This document shows, piece by piece, positions 32,342 through 44,950 of a stretch of 64,000 nt of DNA. Each line of letters starts with the position of its first letter. The stretch's first letter is position 1. Source of the stretch: Lathyrus oleraceus (Eukaryota; Streptophyta; Magnoliopsida; Fabales; Fabaceae); contig NC_066579.1 in NCBI RefSeq assembly GCF_024323335.1, forward strand, positions 240,473,652 to 240,537,651, given 5' to 3'. A model generated the notes under the pieces. It worked only from the letters and a program-made list of their open reading frames with translations, ran no database searches and had not been told where the DNA came from. The position numbers were made by a program, and so were the translations under genes.

Positions 32342-34928
32342 CACCTGCAGCATGTTTTCAAACTTAAAATCCATTTTATTTTTCCCTACAATTTCCATAT
32401 GCATTGTTTTCCAAACTTCAAAAATTCATAAGTTCTTCATTTTTTGTCCAAATTTGATGAGACTTTTTGCATTATTCTCCTTGTGATGTGTAGTTTTTTA
32501 TGGTGATTTTTAATATTTTTTTCACGTGTAGAAAAATAAATTGCCTAGGGTTTTCTCATGTATGTCCATTTTTGATACATTTTGGTAATTGATCCATGAA
32601 ATGCTCATATCATAAAATAAATTTGTGCCAATTTTTTGTGATGATTCCTGACTGGTTGATGGTCATTTATATGTAAATTTTGTGGATTTTTGATACCTGG
32701 CCTTTGAGTTATGATTTTTGGAACATAGGTGTGACAATTTGTGTCACACCTCTTGATGTCAACTTGTTGAATTTAATTGGATGACCTATGCATGTTAGAA
32801 TTGAATGAAATTTGGCATGGTGAATTGTTGATATGTTAGGATGTTGTATGAATTTTTGTAGAATTTTTCATTGCATTTTCAATTTAATCTTGATTTTTCA
32901 TTTCTGGTGATTAAATTTGCAAGCTCATGTGATACATGTTGGTAGATTGATTGGGAAATCCTCATATTGTATTGTATGGCCATGAAATTTGATATGCATG
33001 AACTAGACACATGTTAGGACCTCCCTGTTTTGGTCTCATCCATTTCTTTTTTGTTTTCAATGAGATATGAATTTTTGAAGTGGATGTATGCATTGATGGT
33101 GTGAATTGGAGCATGAAATTGTGTCTGTTTTTGTTGATTTTCACTGACATGGTTCCATCTGCCCAATTGAGCTCAAATTTGACATGGTAGACCTTGAATC
33201 CCCCCTGTTTAGGTGTAATTAATTTGAGATTTTTTTGATGTGTTTTGGCATGGCTTTGAATGCAATACTTCTGTTTGCATATTTGGTGCTTCATTTGAAC
33301 CAATATGGATTGTTTTGTGCATGAATTGAACTTGATGGATGATATAAACATGAGACCAATGATGTTTGCTTGTGTTTGATGATAATTTGATGTTGGATGG
33401 TGGATACCTTGCTGTTTTAAGTTTTTTCTTGCTTTTGGACCCTAGGCTTGGCCTAGTGGTCTAGTTGCTAATATTTGCTTGATTTTTCAGGATCAAAAAA
33501 GCAATGTACATGGAGAATGATACAAGTTGATTTTAATTGATGTTGTGGATGTTTGTACACTAACATAACATTGTTTTGTAGGTGTTGGAGTTTGGGTTTA
33601 AGCCTTGAGCTTGCCTTGTGTTGTGTATAGTTTGACTGTTTAACTGTTTGCTGTACAATTTGTCTGATTGAGTACTGACTGAGTTTGATTGTTTCCAGGT
33701 ACTTTAGTTGCTCAGTTCCTTGTGAACTATTGCTTTGCTTTGCTTAAGCAACTTGCATTTGAGGTATAACCTTCTTACTTCATGTAGTCTGGAGACCCGG
33801 CTGTTACCGGGCCGGGCAAATTGTCTGAAGTCCTCCTTAAGAGGCAATGATTGTGTATGTTTATTTTTTAAGCCAAGCAGGAAAAGCCCTTCAAGTAAGG
33901 CAATTGGTGGAAGGTAGGGACAAGCAACCTGTCCCCCACTATTCAGTGAGTCTTCTCCTTGCTCCCATTACATGGTTGTAGCATTGAGATCAAAAGCCCA
34001 AGATCCTGTGCAGTGCACATTGTGTCTGAGTCATCGAGTATAGAAGGGTTCCCCTATTCTGGACCCATGCTCATTTGTCAGCTCTCCCTGGTTAGGGATA
34101 AGAGCTGTGAGGTCTGATCCTCACTTCATCCTTTCATCTGCTTCACCTTAGCCTCGTAATGGCAAGGTTAAGAGCAAACACAGCCTGTACAGACGATTGC
34201 TTAGGCAGTCAAACCTGATTGATTGAGCCCCCTTGTTTGGCTATAGTGCGTGTTATGTGGATATCTGATTGACATGCTTGTTTGAGATACCTGTTCTCAT
34301 TTGATGATATATGATTGTATGCTTGTGTGCTAGCTTCTTTCCTGGTTAGGTTAGTTTGCTTATGCAAGTAGGATAGAAAACCGAACTTAGGGTTAACTTT
34401 GCATGACAACATTAGGCTCGAGTCTCAGCTCCCTAGTGTCGTGTTTTTCCCTCTGTTTCTGGTTAGGAGAGAGTTTCCCCCTTTCAGGGGAACTACATCG
34501 CCCTGATCCTCGTGCCAGACGAGGTATGTAGGCAGGTGGTCGTGCGAGACCACTCCGGGCAACCTTTTTCTTTTTTTGCGTGTGTTTACTTGTTATCTGA
34601 TTGTGTTTTGGCTCGGATGCCGACGTAAGCCCAGTGATTGGCAGTCGGGCTCCACGTTTGCCCCTTTGAGTGCGTTTTGGTTCGGATGCCGATGTAATTC
34701 CATCCAGTGGTTGTCGGGCTCCATGTTTGCCACCCTTGCATGTTTGTGTTGTTTTGTGTTGTTTGGCGTGCGTAAGCCGAACTACAGTGGCTCTGATTCT
34801 TGTTCCAGACAAGATATGTAGGCATAAGGTGCGACGCCTTATCGAGCCCGTTCCTCTTAACCCCACCTGCGTTCCCTGTGTGTGTGTGTGATGTTTAGCA
34901 ACCTTTTCTTTATTCTAGGACGTGGATC

Positions 34929-34944
34929 CCGTCGAGTACGACGG
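34929..34944 (+). other. AGTA-loop hairpin, B 3' LTR
   Basis: CCGTCG-AGTA-CGACGG, identical to the 5' LTR copy. In the 3' LTR it would lie upstream of the polyadenylation region. Confidence 0.65.
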
Positions 34945-35140
34945 ACGTGAGGGGTGCTAATACCTTCCCCTCGCGTAACCGACTCCCGAACCTTTTCTCT
35001 CTGGTCGCGAGACCGTGTCTTTCCAGGTTTCTCTGAGCGTTTCCTTTCCCTATCTTGGGATAAATAACGTTTAGTGGCGGCTCTGTGTGTTTTTTATTTT
35101 TAGGCTCGCCGGTTGATTTTTCGCAGGATGCGACAAACCT

Positions 35141-35963
35141 CCCAACCTGTGGGAAGGTTACCATGTGTTTCTCAGTGTTCCAAAACTGAGAGTATTTGTG
35201 ACTCAAAGCCTGTAGGCAAGAGTTATTATGTTCTTGAACGAAGCTGTGAAGCAAGTTCAAGTTGTTTAAACATTACAGTGTAATTGTAGTGATAGGAATG
35301 GAAACTGGAGGTTTCTATCTAGGAGTTCCTAGGTATAGATTGCATTGGGTAGGGATTAAGTGAAGAGTTGTAAACGGGGGAGTTTAACTCTGAATTAATA
35401 CTGCTGATAGTGGATCTTCTTCCTGGCTTGGTATGCCCCCAGACGTAGGTGAGTTGCACCGAACTGGGTTAACAATTGCTTGTGTTTTTACCTTCTGCAC
35501 ACTATATTTTGTCTGTTATAACTCAGTCTGGTTTTAGTCTGTTTATGAAGGGAATAATAGATATGACACATAGCCTACAGTCTGAATGTAAAACAGAATG
35601 TTATGACATTCATCATTGACTGCTGATATTGATGGACTGGTTGGTCTGTTACAGTTCACTCATCTGTAATGTTGGGACAGGTGATGTGCAAACCAATGTT
35701 GAGACATCATGCTGATAACTGGGCAGGATAAATAAACATAAGGGCTATGTTTGATCTCTACTGTGTGTTTGCACTAGATGGACAGAACTGGATGTTCTTC
35801 TTTCCATGGTGGTATATTAGCAGATGTTGTAACATCTGTGAATGTGTGCATATGAGTACTAGATCATAATTTATATAACTGTCTTGTTGTATTAGTTACA
35901 ATGTTGGATCAGATGTCATGACTTGGAATAGAACATCTGAATTCTGACTATGCCAGAATTTCA
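35141..35963 (+). mobile_element. Solo LTR D, right part
   Basis: Continues D after B. It includes a promoter-distal region with GACGTAGGTGAGTTGCACC and CCGAACTGGGTTAACAATTG, typical of R-U5 text in plant LTRs, and one more AATGTAA..TGACATT unit near 35584. It ends CCAGAATTTCA before the duplication GTTGT (35964-35968). LTR F lacks a few hundred bases of this part, so D and F are different subfamilies. Confidence 0.82.
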
Positions 35964-35968
35964 GTTGT

Positions 35969-37471
35969 GAACTAGATCAAGGGTGAATGGGATATGAATC
36001 AACCCGACTTGATACCATATAGAGACTATGCGAGGAGGATTTCATCTTTCTTTACAAAGGTTGAGTTTCATCATATCCCTCTAGATGAAAATCGGATGGC
36101 AGATGCTCTTGCAACGTTGGCTTCAATGATTGTGGTGAAATTTTAGAATGAAGTCCCCAACTTGTCTGTGATGCATCTTGATAGGCCAGCTCATGTGTTT
36201 ACTGTTGAAGAAGTCAAAGATGGAAAGCCGTGGTATTTTGATATCAAATGTTTCCTCAGATTTACCCGTCTGGGGCATCTTTGAAAGATAAGAAGACTTT
36301 GAGAAGATTACGTGGCAACTTCTACCTGAATGGTGATGTGCTTTACAAGAGAAACTTCGATATGGTTTTGCTCAGATGTGTGGATAGACACGAAGCAGAC
36401 ATGTTGATGACTAAAATCCATTAAGGTTCCTTTGGTACTCATTCCAATGGACATATTATGGCAAAGAAGATGTTGAGAGCAGGTTACTATTAGCTGACAA
36501 TGGAATCTGACAGTTGCAAGTTTATGAAGAAATGCCACAAGTGTCAAATTTGTGCAGATAAGATCCATGTTCCTCCGACATTGTTGAATGTCATTTCCGC
36601 TCCATGGCCCTTCTCCATGTGGGGAATTGATATGATTGGCATGATTGAGCCCAAAGCTTCGAATGAACATCATTTCATTTTGGTGCCTATTGACTACTTC
36701 ACCAAGTGGGTTGAAGTGGCATCATATGCGAATTTAACCAAGAAAGTTGTTATGAGGTTTATCAAGAATCAGATTATATGTTGGTATGGTGTGCCAAGTA
36801 AGATCATTACTGATAATGGATCAAACTTGAATAATAATATCGTGGAAACTCTTTGTAAAGACTTCAAGATTGCACATCATAATTCTTCTCTCTACAAACC
36901 CAAGATGAATGGCGATGTTGAAGCTGCAAATAAGAACATCAAGAAGATCATTCAGAAGATGGTTGTAACGTACAAAGGTTGGCATGAGATGCTTCCATTT
37001 GCTTTGCATGAGTACCGTACGTCTGTCTGCACTTCAACAGGGGCAACCCATTTCTCTCTTATTTATGGCATGGAAGTTGTGCACCCTATGGAGGTTGAGA
37101 TCCCATCACTGCGTGTCCTAATGGAAGCCAAGATGACAGAAGTTGAATGATGTCAGGCCAGATATGACCAGTTGAATTTAATCGAAGAGAAGAGATTAAT
37201 TTCCATGTGTCATGGTCAATTATATCAGCAGAGAATAAAGAAAGCATTTGATAAGAAGGTCAAGCCTCGTGTGTTCAGAAAAGGTGACCTTGTGCTCAAG
37301 AAGATTCTATCTTTCAAACCTAATGCCAGGGGATAATAGACTCCTAATTATGAAGGCACATGTGTTGTGAAGAGAGCCTTTTCAGGCGGTGCTTTGATTC
37401 TTACAACTATGGATGGTGAAGACTTCACTCGGCCTGTGAATATCGATGCAGTCAATAAATACTTCGCCTAA
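35969..37471 (+). pseudogene. Element C pol, second piece: end of the second RNase H and integrase
   Basis: The frame resumes exactly at the codon broken by D. Visible: ADALATLA of the archaeal-type RNase H with its Asp intact; integrase HHCC finger (CHKCQICADK); DDE core (GIDMIG near 36624, TDNGSNLNN near 36808, NGDVEAANKN near 36908); C-terminal end DAVNKYFA with TAA at 37469-37471. In-frame stops lie near 35972, 36144, 36421, 36491, 37147 and 37333. Most replace Gln or Trp codons, the pattern of methyl-cytosine decay. One long stretch (36500-37150) is still open. It is related to B pol but clearly older. Confidence 0.9.
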
Positions 37472-37490
37472 AAGAGAAAAGAACAGCTCG

Positions 37491-37566
37491 CTAAGTTGAA
37501 AACTTGAAAGGGCGACTTAGGCAAAAAGGAATGTCTCAGAGGATTGAAAACCCGAAAGGGAGGTCC
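37491..37566 (+). repeat. Two GAAA-capped stem-loops downstream of C pol
   Basis: C1: an 8-bp outer stem CTAAGTTG/CGACTTAG (37491-37498 with 37513-37520) encloses AAAA then CTT-GAAA-GGG. C2: GGATT/GGTCC (37541-37545 with 37562-37566, two U-G pairs) encloses AAAA then CCC-GAAA-GGG. Both are followed by GGCAAAAA or AGCAAAAG. The plan is the same as hairpins 3 and 4 of B, with different outer stems. Confidence 0.7.
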
Positions 37567-39267
37567 AAGCAAAAGTTAGAGATATAAAATAGAAAATTAT
37601 CCTGGTAGATTGAGTACCCCACCTTGGGGTAATCTAGGCAAAATTAGGGATTATGGCAAGTAACTGCATTCGGTTGGTCCTAGTCATGGAGGCAGTTTTG
37701 AGCAAGTAATTTGGGTTTGATTCATCATTCTCAACCAAAACCAAGAGTACAGTGGATATCGAAGTTGGTAGGAAGAGTAGTGATCATTGTATTCAATGTA
37801 GCCATTTTCCATTTAAATTACCATTTTCAACTTTTGTAAAGATCTATGGAGTCCTTTCATTTACAGACTACCATTTTATTAAATAAAGTTGAGCTTTTTA
37901 TCCAATTGTTTATACTCTTATTTATTCCTGCTAAATAAAATTGAACTTTTATGATGATAATTTTGAAATAAATTAATGAATAAAAATTATTTTTCTTAAA
38001 AAATAATAAAAACAATTACTTTAAGAATAATCGATTTCAACAAGGAATATCAACAGCAGTTTGAGAACAGGTAAGTCTTGAAGTGTGAAGCCTTGTTGTT
38101 CTTCCCCAAGTAGTTGGTTTAGTAATTTTTTTCCCAACAGTTCATCAGGTATCCCCAACTGAGTTGTAGGTTCACATCCCTAGTAGAGCTGATGATCAGT
38201 CCATATCCCACAGTTGTGGTATCTCTTTTGATATCCTCTAGTTTGTGACTTTGAAGGTCCGAAACCTTTATTTGGTCTTCATTCGCATATTTGTGTTGCA
38301 TGACTTTGGCAGTTCATGAGATTCGATTATCTTTTCCTTGGAATTGGTTTACCTTCTAAGGGAATTTGATGATTTTGGGATGCAACGATCTTGGTCATAG
38401 CATCCTCATTATTTTTCTTAGATCCTCATGCAGAGATTTACCTCTTGCATTCCCCGACGGAGTTTATCTTCTGATATTGAAGTTCCCTTATTCCCGACAA
38501 TTTTGGATTTTGAGTAGTATTTTGGTCCCCTACAGGGTTGTCTCCCATTTGGATTTGGTGTTGACCTAAAATTCCCCGCAGAGTTGACAATTTGGATCCA
38601 CGACAGATCTTTTCTCTTTCCCCAGCCAGGGTTGAGTTATTCAGAGGTAGATGATGTATGTTGATCCTTAACATTTTATCCAACTAGTGTTTCCATCTTG
38701 TTGAGATTAGCCGAGTGTTGTAGTGATGATTCAAATATGTGATATTTGTATCCTTTGTATTGTTTTATCAACATAATCATAATCATATACATGCATATTC
38801 ATGCATAAAACACAACATCAGATATTTCATTATGCATTCTTTTTATTGCATTTGATTTCTTTATTCTGATCCCCTGCTACGGTGATATTATGTCCCCATG
38901 CAGGTTTGGTGTGTTTGTCCTCCTTCAATTGTAGAGTGTCAGCCCCCTTTAAGTAGAAAGAGTTTAACCTTTCTCATTTCCCACTTAGTTATTTCCTCGT
39001 GGATGGTCATTATTTCAGTTTCCTCCCCAATTAATTATCTGGATGGAACCACTCCCCTTGAGTTATATCCTCATTGGGTTAAGTCTTTGTTTGACCGTTT
39101 CTTTCTAGTTACTACCTAGATAGATATTTTGGTCCCTTGAGAGTCTGTTGCCCAGTAACTGGTTATATTCTTCTCAGTTTTTTAGTACTTTACTTTTACC
39201 CAATATCCGATAAAATTAATCTATTTCCTTTGTTTTCCCCAGTATATTCGTTTTCATGTTTCCCCAG

Positions 39268-39830
39268 GCAGTTTATCCTTGATATGTTCATCCTAACCGA
39301 TGACTGATATTCTTCCTTTGCAGTTTTATACCCATTAAAAGGTAGTTGTAATCCCTACTTTTATTCCTCAGAGAGTTAATCCTTGATATGTTCATGTTAA
39401 CCGATGACGTATTTTCTCCTCTTAGTTGTCTTTTGCCCAGTAACCGGTAGTTGTAAATCCTACTTTCCCCTCCGAGTCTATCCTTGATATGTTCATCCTA
39501 ACTGGTGACAGATATTCTCTCTTTGGTATTCTATCCAATAATCGATAGATATAATTCCTATTTTTCCCCGATAATTTATCCTTGATATTTTCATCCTAAT
39601 CGATGACGAATATTCTTCCTTTGAGTTTATCCATGATATGTTCACTTTGACCGGTGACGGATATTCTCTCTTTGGTCTTCTACCCAGTAACCAATAGTTG
39701 TAAATCCTATTTGATCATTTTTCCCAGCAGGCTCTTCTAACCCAGTAACAGGTAACGAATACACCTCTTTTTCCTTAATGAGTCATCCTTGATATGTTTA
39801 CCCTAACCGGTAACGGATGTCCCTCTGTCA
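39268..39830 (+). repeat. Degenerate tandem repeat in the 3' UTR of element C
   Basis: About six copies of the CCTTGATATGTTCATCCT / AACCGGTGACGG motif (near 39280, 39380, 39481, 39580, 39629 and 39786) alternate with CCCAGTAACCGGTAGTTGTA. It matches the array of element A but with fewer units and different spacing. Confidence 0.78.
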
Positions 39831-40328
39831 GAGTATAATGTCTTCCTACCAAGTAACTGGTAATAGATAATATATTACTGGTACTCATGTGTTGAAGGTC
39901 ATTCTTCCTTAGTTAGGTTTGTTTCAGGTATTTCAGCTTTGTTCTGATCTACCTGTTTCCCTTGCAGATTTTCCTTATTCCCAACCAAGTCCTTCCATTG
40001 ATTTATTTTCATGGAAATTCCCCTCGTGTCTCCAGCAGTTTTTAAGTCGTAGCCTTGCCTATGTACAACTTTTATCCCCCCAGAGTCTTTGTCTCCCCAG
40101 TGAGTTTTCCTTATGGAATGCATTACGAGGTCTCTTAGGGACCAAAATTTGTTTCTATATGTTGTTATTTAAGTCCATTCTACTGAGTTGATACGAAGAT
40201 TCATTCATTCATATGCATCATGAGGTCTCTTAGGGACCACAATTTGTTTCTATATGTTGTTATTTAATTCCATTCTACTGAGTTGATACGAAGATTTTAA
40301 CCTTCACATCCTTAGTTAGACTGTCCTT

Positions 40329-40341
40329 AAATAGGGGCAGC
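40329..40341 (+). other. Polypurine tract of element C
   Basis: AAATAGGGGCAGC directly before TGTAAGACCCC, identical to the tract of A. Confidence 0.8.
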
Positions 40342-41854
40342 TGTAAGACCCCAATTTTGATCCTAAGATCCCTCGTGTTATCTCATCATATGCATTAGCT
40401 TTGGGATCACACCTTGGAATCCTCCTCACCCCTTATTCATTGGGTTTTCATTGGGAGAGATCACCAAGCACATTTGATTGTATCATACTTTGTTTTTAAT
40501 TATTTACTAACCAAAATACCAAAAATATGTCTATGTATAGCTTTGTTTCTTTTGTAGGTAGTGTGTATGTTCACCTATGCCTCATCAAGCTCATATCTAG
40601 GGTTTAAGACCCTCAATGTAAGGATACTAATCAAGAGATGGTCCACATTGTTTCAAGACATCATATATGGATCCCCATTATCTTCACTTATCATTTTAAT
40701 GAAGAATTCATCAAGAGTTTGAAGCTTGTTTGCCTTGGAAGCCTAATTCATCTAGGTATCTTGTGTGACTTCCTCAGTAAGTTTCTTCATAGTTTGATCA
40801 AATATTTCAAGGGATACTTCATATTACATAATCCTATACATATATGATCCTCCACGAGTCTAATATATCAAGAGAATTTCAAGTTTGCAAGTTGGTCCAT
40901 GGTTGTTGACCAGAGAAAGTCAACTTGTCAAAACTGGGGTTCCCTAGACCCTATCTCCTACAATGTTTGTCATATGAAAATGATTTCAAGAGAAAATTTA
41001 CTCTTTATTACATTCCAAACAATGTTCATGTTTAAGTCAATAGCTAATTTTGCTTGGAAAGTTACTGTTTATGGTGAAAGATTATAGGTCATTTTGTGTG
41101 AATCCTAGTTAGGAGGTCAACTTCCAAGGACCATAACTTGCTCAATTTTTATGATATGAAAGCCATTAAAGTTTCATAATGAAATTCAATATTTATTATC
41201 CAACTTTTATTCTTTGAATAAATTCAAATTCAACTTGCAAATGCATGTGCCAAGAGGAAACATTATAGGTCATTTTGGGTCATTACCATTGAACAAGTGA
41301 TTTTCCTCAACTTCTTAAATTCATAACTCCTTCATGCCAAATTAAAATAAGGTCAAATTTATGGCTAAATTAAATAGGTTTTAAAGATCTACAACTTTTA
41401 TGAAGGAACGTTTTCTATTTGAAGCCCATAGAAAAAGTTATTCAAGGTGGAAGAAGTGAACATTTGACTTGGTACTTAGAAAATTTTCAAATATGTTTGA
41501 TTTTCCAAATTTCCACCTTAAAATTCATCATGATCCAAGCTTCAAAAGTAAAAGTGTTCAACATGAAAGTTGTTCCCCTTGATCTCACCTTTCCATAAAG
41601 TCCAAGATTATCTCATTTGGCCAAGAATTGGAGGACTTGCGCATGGGTTCCTTTCAAGGGTTCATTTGGATGAAATTCACATTCACATTTAAATCTCCAT
41701 TGCATGATCACATGACATGATTTCAGCATTGCACGTGAGGGATTTTGGACCTGACCACATTATTTCATGGACCTATCACACGCCCATGCAAGCATGCAAG
41801 TGAATTTCTATTTTTGGTCAATTTTGGAAATGTGTAGAAAGCAATTGCCTTGCC

Positions 41855-41862
41855 TATAAATA
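41855..41862 (+). promoter_or_regulatory. TATA box of LTR C
   Basis: TATAAATA in the context TGCCTATAAATAAGACC, matching LTR A at 3167. Confidence 0.6.
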
Positions 41863-44765
41863 AGACCCTCATTGCTCAGAGTTAAGGACACCTTGCCCAA
41901 GCTTTGAACCTGCAATCCAAACCCTCGCCATTAGAGGATAATCTTGAAGGTTTTCATTTGAAAATCGAGTTTCAAATCCTTCTGTTTTGAGATTGGAACT
42001 CCAAGAGTCCAAGCCTTTCCTTGATCCAATTCAACTCCTACAAGCTTCTGAAGTCAAGCCAAGGTCAATTGGAAGCAAGATCAAGCAAGTTTGAAGCTCA
42101 CTCAAAGGTGATTCTCTAAATTTTTATCTCTCTGATTCTCTCTCAATTCTTCACCATTCTTTTTTATTTTTGGTTGGCTGAAGTCCTACCAATGTAAACA
42201 ATAAGATTGAGTTGGTTTGAGGTCAAATCGAAGCAACTCAGTTCATGATCCCCAAAATTCAAATCCTTATATGTTTTTATATACTTGGAATTGGAGAAAA
42301 TTGAGGCCTGATTCGTGATCCTGGGCATTTTCTCTTCGAAATAGTGTCCTTGGTTTTCATTTTCTATTGAGATGAATTTAGACCAGTGTGGTGGAGGTCA
42401 CCGAAGAAGATGACCGGAGCCCTAACTCCAGTGGTATGTTGGCACACCTCCTGGTCATCTGATCATGATTGAATGTTATAATTTAGACCGTTGCATTTGA
42501 TTACCACGCGTACAACAAGTTGACTTAAGTCCACCATGGAACGCGCACGTGTGGCCATCAGATCTACCACCTCAATTAATGAGGAGATCTGATGGCCCTT
42601 GTTTTTTCTATTTTTATTTTAATTTCTGATTTTATGTTTAATTCTTTTATTTTGTTTAATTCATATTAATTTCATTTTTAATCCAAAAAACATGGGACTT
42701 TCACCAAAAATCTTTAAATATTTTTCTCTTTCATATTCTGAATTAAAATTAGTTTTTGGATTAATTTTGATATTTTTCATGAATTAAATGTTTTTGTGCA
42801 TATTTTTAATTGTTTAAAAATACTTCTGACTTTTCAAAAAATCATGAAATTTCTTGGCAAAGGTCATTTGACCTTGTTTAACCTAGGATAAATCTCTTGG
42901 CCATTTATTTGGTGTTTTGAAGAGATTTTAGGTTTTTTCCAAATTTAAATGCATTTTAATCCATTTATAAATTGATTTTTAATTGATTAAATGTGTAAAA
43001 GTTATGTTGAGCCATTTGTATGGTCTTGTGATGTTTGACTATTTGTTTGGGCCTTGGTCAAGGTTGATTTGACTTTTGTTGGATCAAAACCATTGGATTT
43101 AGGGGATTGATGAAATGTACATTTCATCTCCCAAAATGAATGGATGGTTTTGATTTGATGAAATTCCTCCCTTGGTCAATTTGTGTTTCTATCTCCCCCT
43201 CCCTCTTCATATTCATTCCCATTCTTTCCCATTCCCTCATTTGATCAATGAAATCTCTAATGTCTTAAGGCTAATTGGTTCATCACCTTACGTCATATGA
43301 ACCAATACAAGTATGACTGAGATAGGTCCCCCTCTTGATCTTTTCTTTTAGTGTGTGGTATGTTTTAGGAGTTTGGTTCTTCATACCAAATCTCTAACAT
43401 GCATTAACACCTAAATTTTTATTACCCAATCTTAGATAGTCGTGACTTCTACATAAGTCCTATTATGATTGCTTAACATAGAGCTAAATTTGACCCTAAA
43501 GGCATAGCATTCTAGTAAGTGAGATTGTAAGTCTCCCATTCTTCATGGTATTATGGGGAAACTTGGCCTTTTTTCCTTTCATGAGAGTTAGTAGCATACT
43601 TGTTGAATTATCCAAGTTGGAGCCCTTCTCATGAAAGATATCTTGGTTTAAGGATTCATGCTTGTGAAAGAATGGTTGAGTATTCTCCAAAGAATGACTT
43701 AATCAATTAAAAGAATACCACTGACACTTGACTAAATTTTGACTAACATTTGACTAACTCTTGTTAATATTGCTTTATTTTCAAGTTAGTTACTTTATGC
43801 AATTTAAATTTCAGTCATTTATCATTCATTGCCATTTACATCCCATTTAACTTGTTTATGTTTATGTCATTTTCCCTTTGCTCATTTGAGCTATATCTTG
43901 TGATTGTATATTTTGTTTGTTCATTTTGATTTTGTTTGTGGTCTTAGGACCTTAAAATACTTAATAATAACAAAAACCCTAAAAAATGTCTGGTGGACTG
44001 TTGATCTTGATCTGAACTATTGGACTTAGGATTATGCAACATTCCCTGTGCAAAAAGGACTTGGCCAATGCAAACATTTTGAGACCAAGCTATTGTGAAT
44101 TAAGCCTTCATCTGGTGCAAGCATTAGACTTTGTTTGAATTCATCTGCTACTTTGTCTTGGTGCTAATTGTTATTTTGATCTTGTGTCTGATGCTTTATT
44201 CTGAGTTGATCAAGGAATATTTCATCTGATACATGAGAAGACAAAGAAGGTTGCTAGCTATGGGGATTGCTTGCTTGGATGTGGCTATCTTTATTTGATG
44301 CCTTGATCTTCATGATGTCTGGATATTGCTAATTGCTCCTTGGTTATTGTTTGATTCAAAGTCCAAAGGGAAAGTGGGTTTTCTATATGACATTCTTGTC
44401 TGTTGGATTGCATCCCATTGGTCAAATCTTTTGAACTCTTAACTTTAAATTTGTGCTTAGGATATCCTCTTCATCTCTTCCCACCTTCTTAAATTTTAAA
44501 ATCTCTCCCCCTTTTTAAAAACTCTATTTGCTTGTGATTTTAAACTTATACCTTATTTTAATGATTAGAAACTTTCGCCTTATGCCATTGAATTTTCAAA
44601 ACTCTTTCTTAAATCAAATTTGTAAATAAACTTAATCATATTGACTTAACATTTCAAAAAGACAAAAAAAAGGAATTAACAACTTCATTCAAACTTTTGG
44701 GCCTTTTGTGCCTTTCTTATTAACCTTTTGTTAAAAGCAATTCACCAACTTTGAAATTTTTACCA

Positions 44766-44832
44766 CGAACTACGAGGTTTTGATCCCTCATTTTTATGTT
44801 GGTACGTAGGCACAAGTCCGAAGGTCTTGTCA
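44766..44832 (+). other. Two-hairpin module, diverged copy, in LTR C
   Basis: CGAACTACGAGG, TACGTAGGCA, then stem ACAAG/CTTGT. It is the same variant as in LTR A, lacking a clear first hairpin. Confidence 0.5.
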
Positions 44833-44934
44833 AACACAAAAATATAATTAATGAATTCTTTTCTCATCCCCACACTCTATTTTTTTTCAAACATCTTTTA
44901 TACCATAAACACATACACACATAAAAGAGGGCTC

Positions 44935-44950
44935 CCTAGGAGTACCTAGG
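44935..44950 (+). other. AGTA-loop hairpin in LTR C
   Basis: CCTAGG-AGTA-CCTAGG, 213 bases from the LTR end, followed by TTGGGTGTTAACACTTTCCC. Confidence 0.65.

Larger units (their letters stand above)
11825..35135 (+). mobile_element. Element B: complete 23.3 kb Ogre-like Ty3/gypsy retrotransposon
   Basis: The element is bounded by TGTAACACC and GCGACA and by the 5-bp duplication AACCT (11820-11824 and 35136-35140). Order: 5' LTR, primer-binding site, leader, ORF1, gag, protease, intron, RT, RNase H, archaeal-type RNase H, integrase, 3' UTR with tandem repeats, polypurine tract, 3' LTR. The great length, ORF1 upstream of gag, the intron and lack of a chromodomain are the known hallmarks of Ogre. 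LTRs are 4878 bp each with three differences seen, so insertion is recent. Two frame breaks and an RNase H active-site change mean this copy is probably not autonomous. Confidence 0.95.
30258..35135 (+). mobile_element. 3' LTR of element B
   Basis: 4878 bp, the same length as the 5' LTR at an offset of 18433. Differences seen by eye: A at 12026 versus C at 30459; a T-run of 5 (12951) versus 6 (31384); a T-run of 8 (14082) versus 7 (32516). All modules recur: TATATATA at 31534, ACGCGT palindromes at 32219-32341, two-hairpin modules at 34490-34570 and 34776-34847, and the AGTA hairpin at 34929-34944. Confidence 0.95.
37472..40328 (+). mobile_element. 3' UTR of element C
   Basis: No gene. It starts with two GAAA-capped hairpins (37491-37566), then A/T-rich text, a tract with degenerate TCCCCA..GAG units (about 38100-38650) like that of B, and then, from about 38870, the part shared with element A including the CCTTGATATG array. 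A block with GAGGTCTCTTAGGGACC is duplicated near 40137 and 40224; element A has it once, near 1558. Confidence 0.8.
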
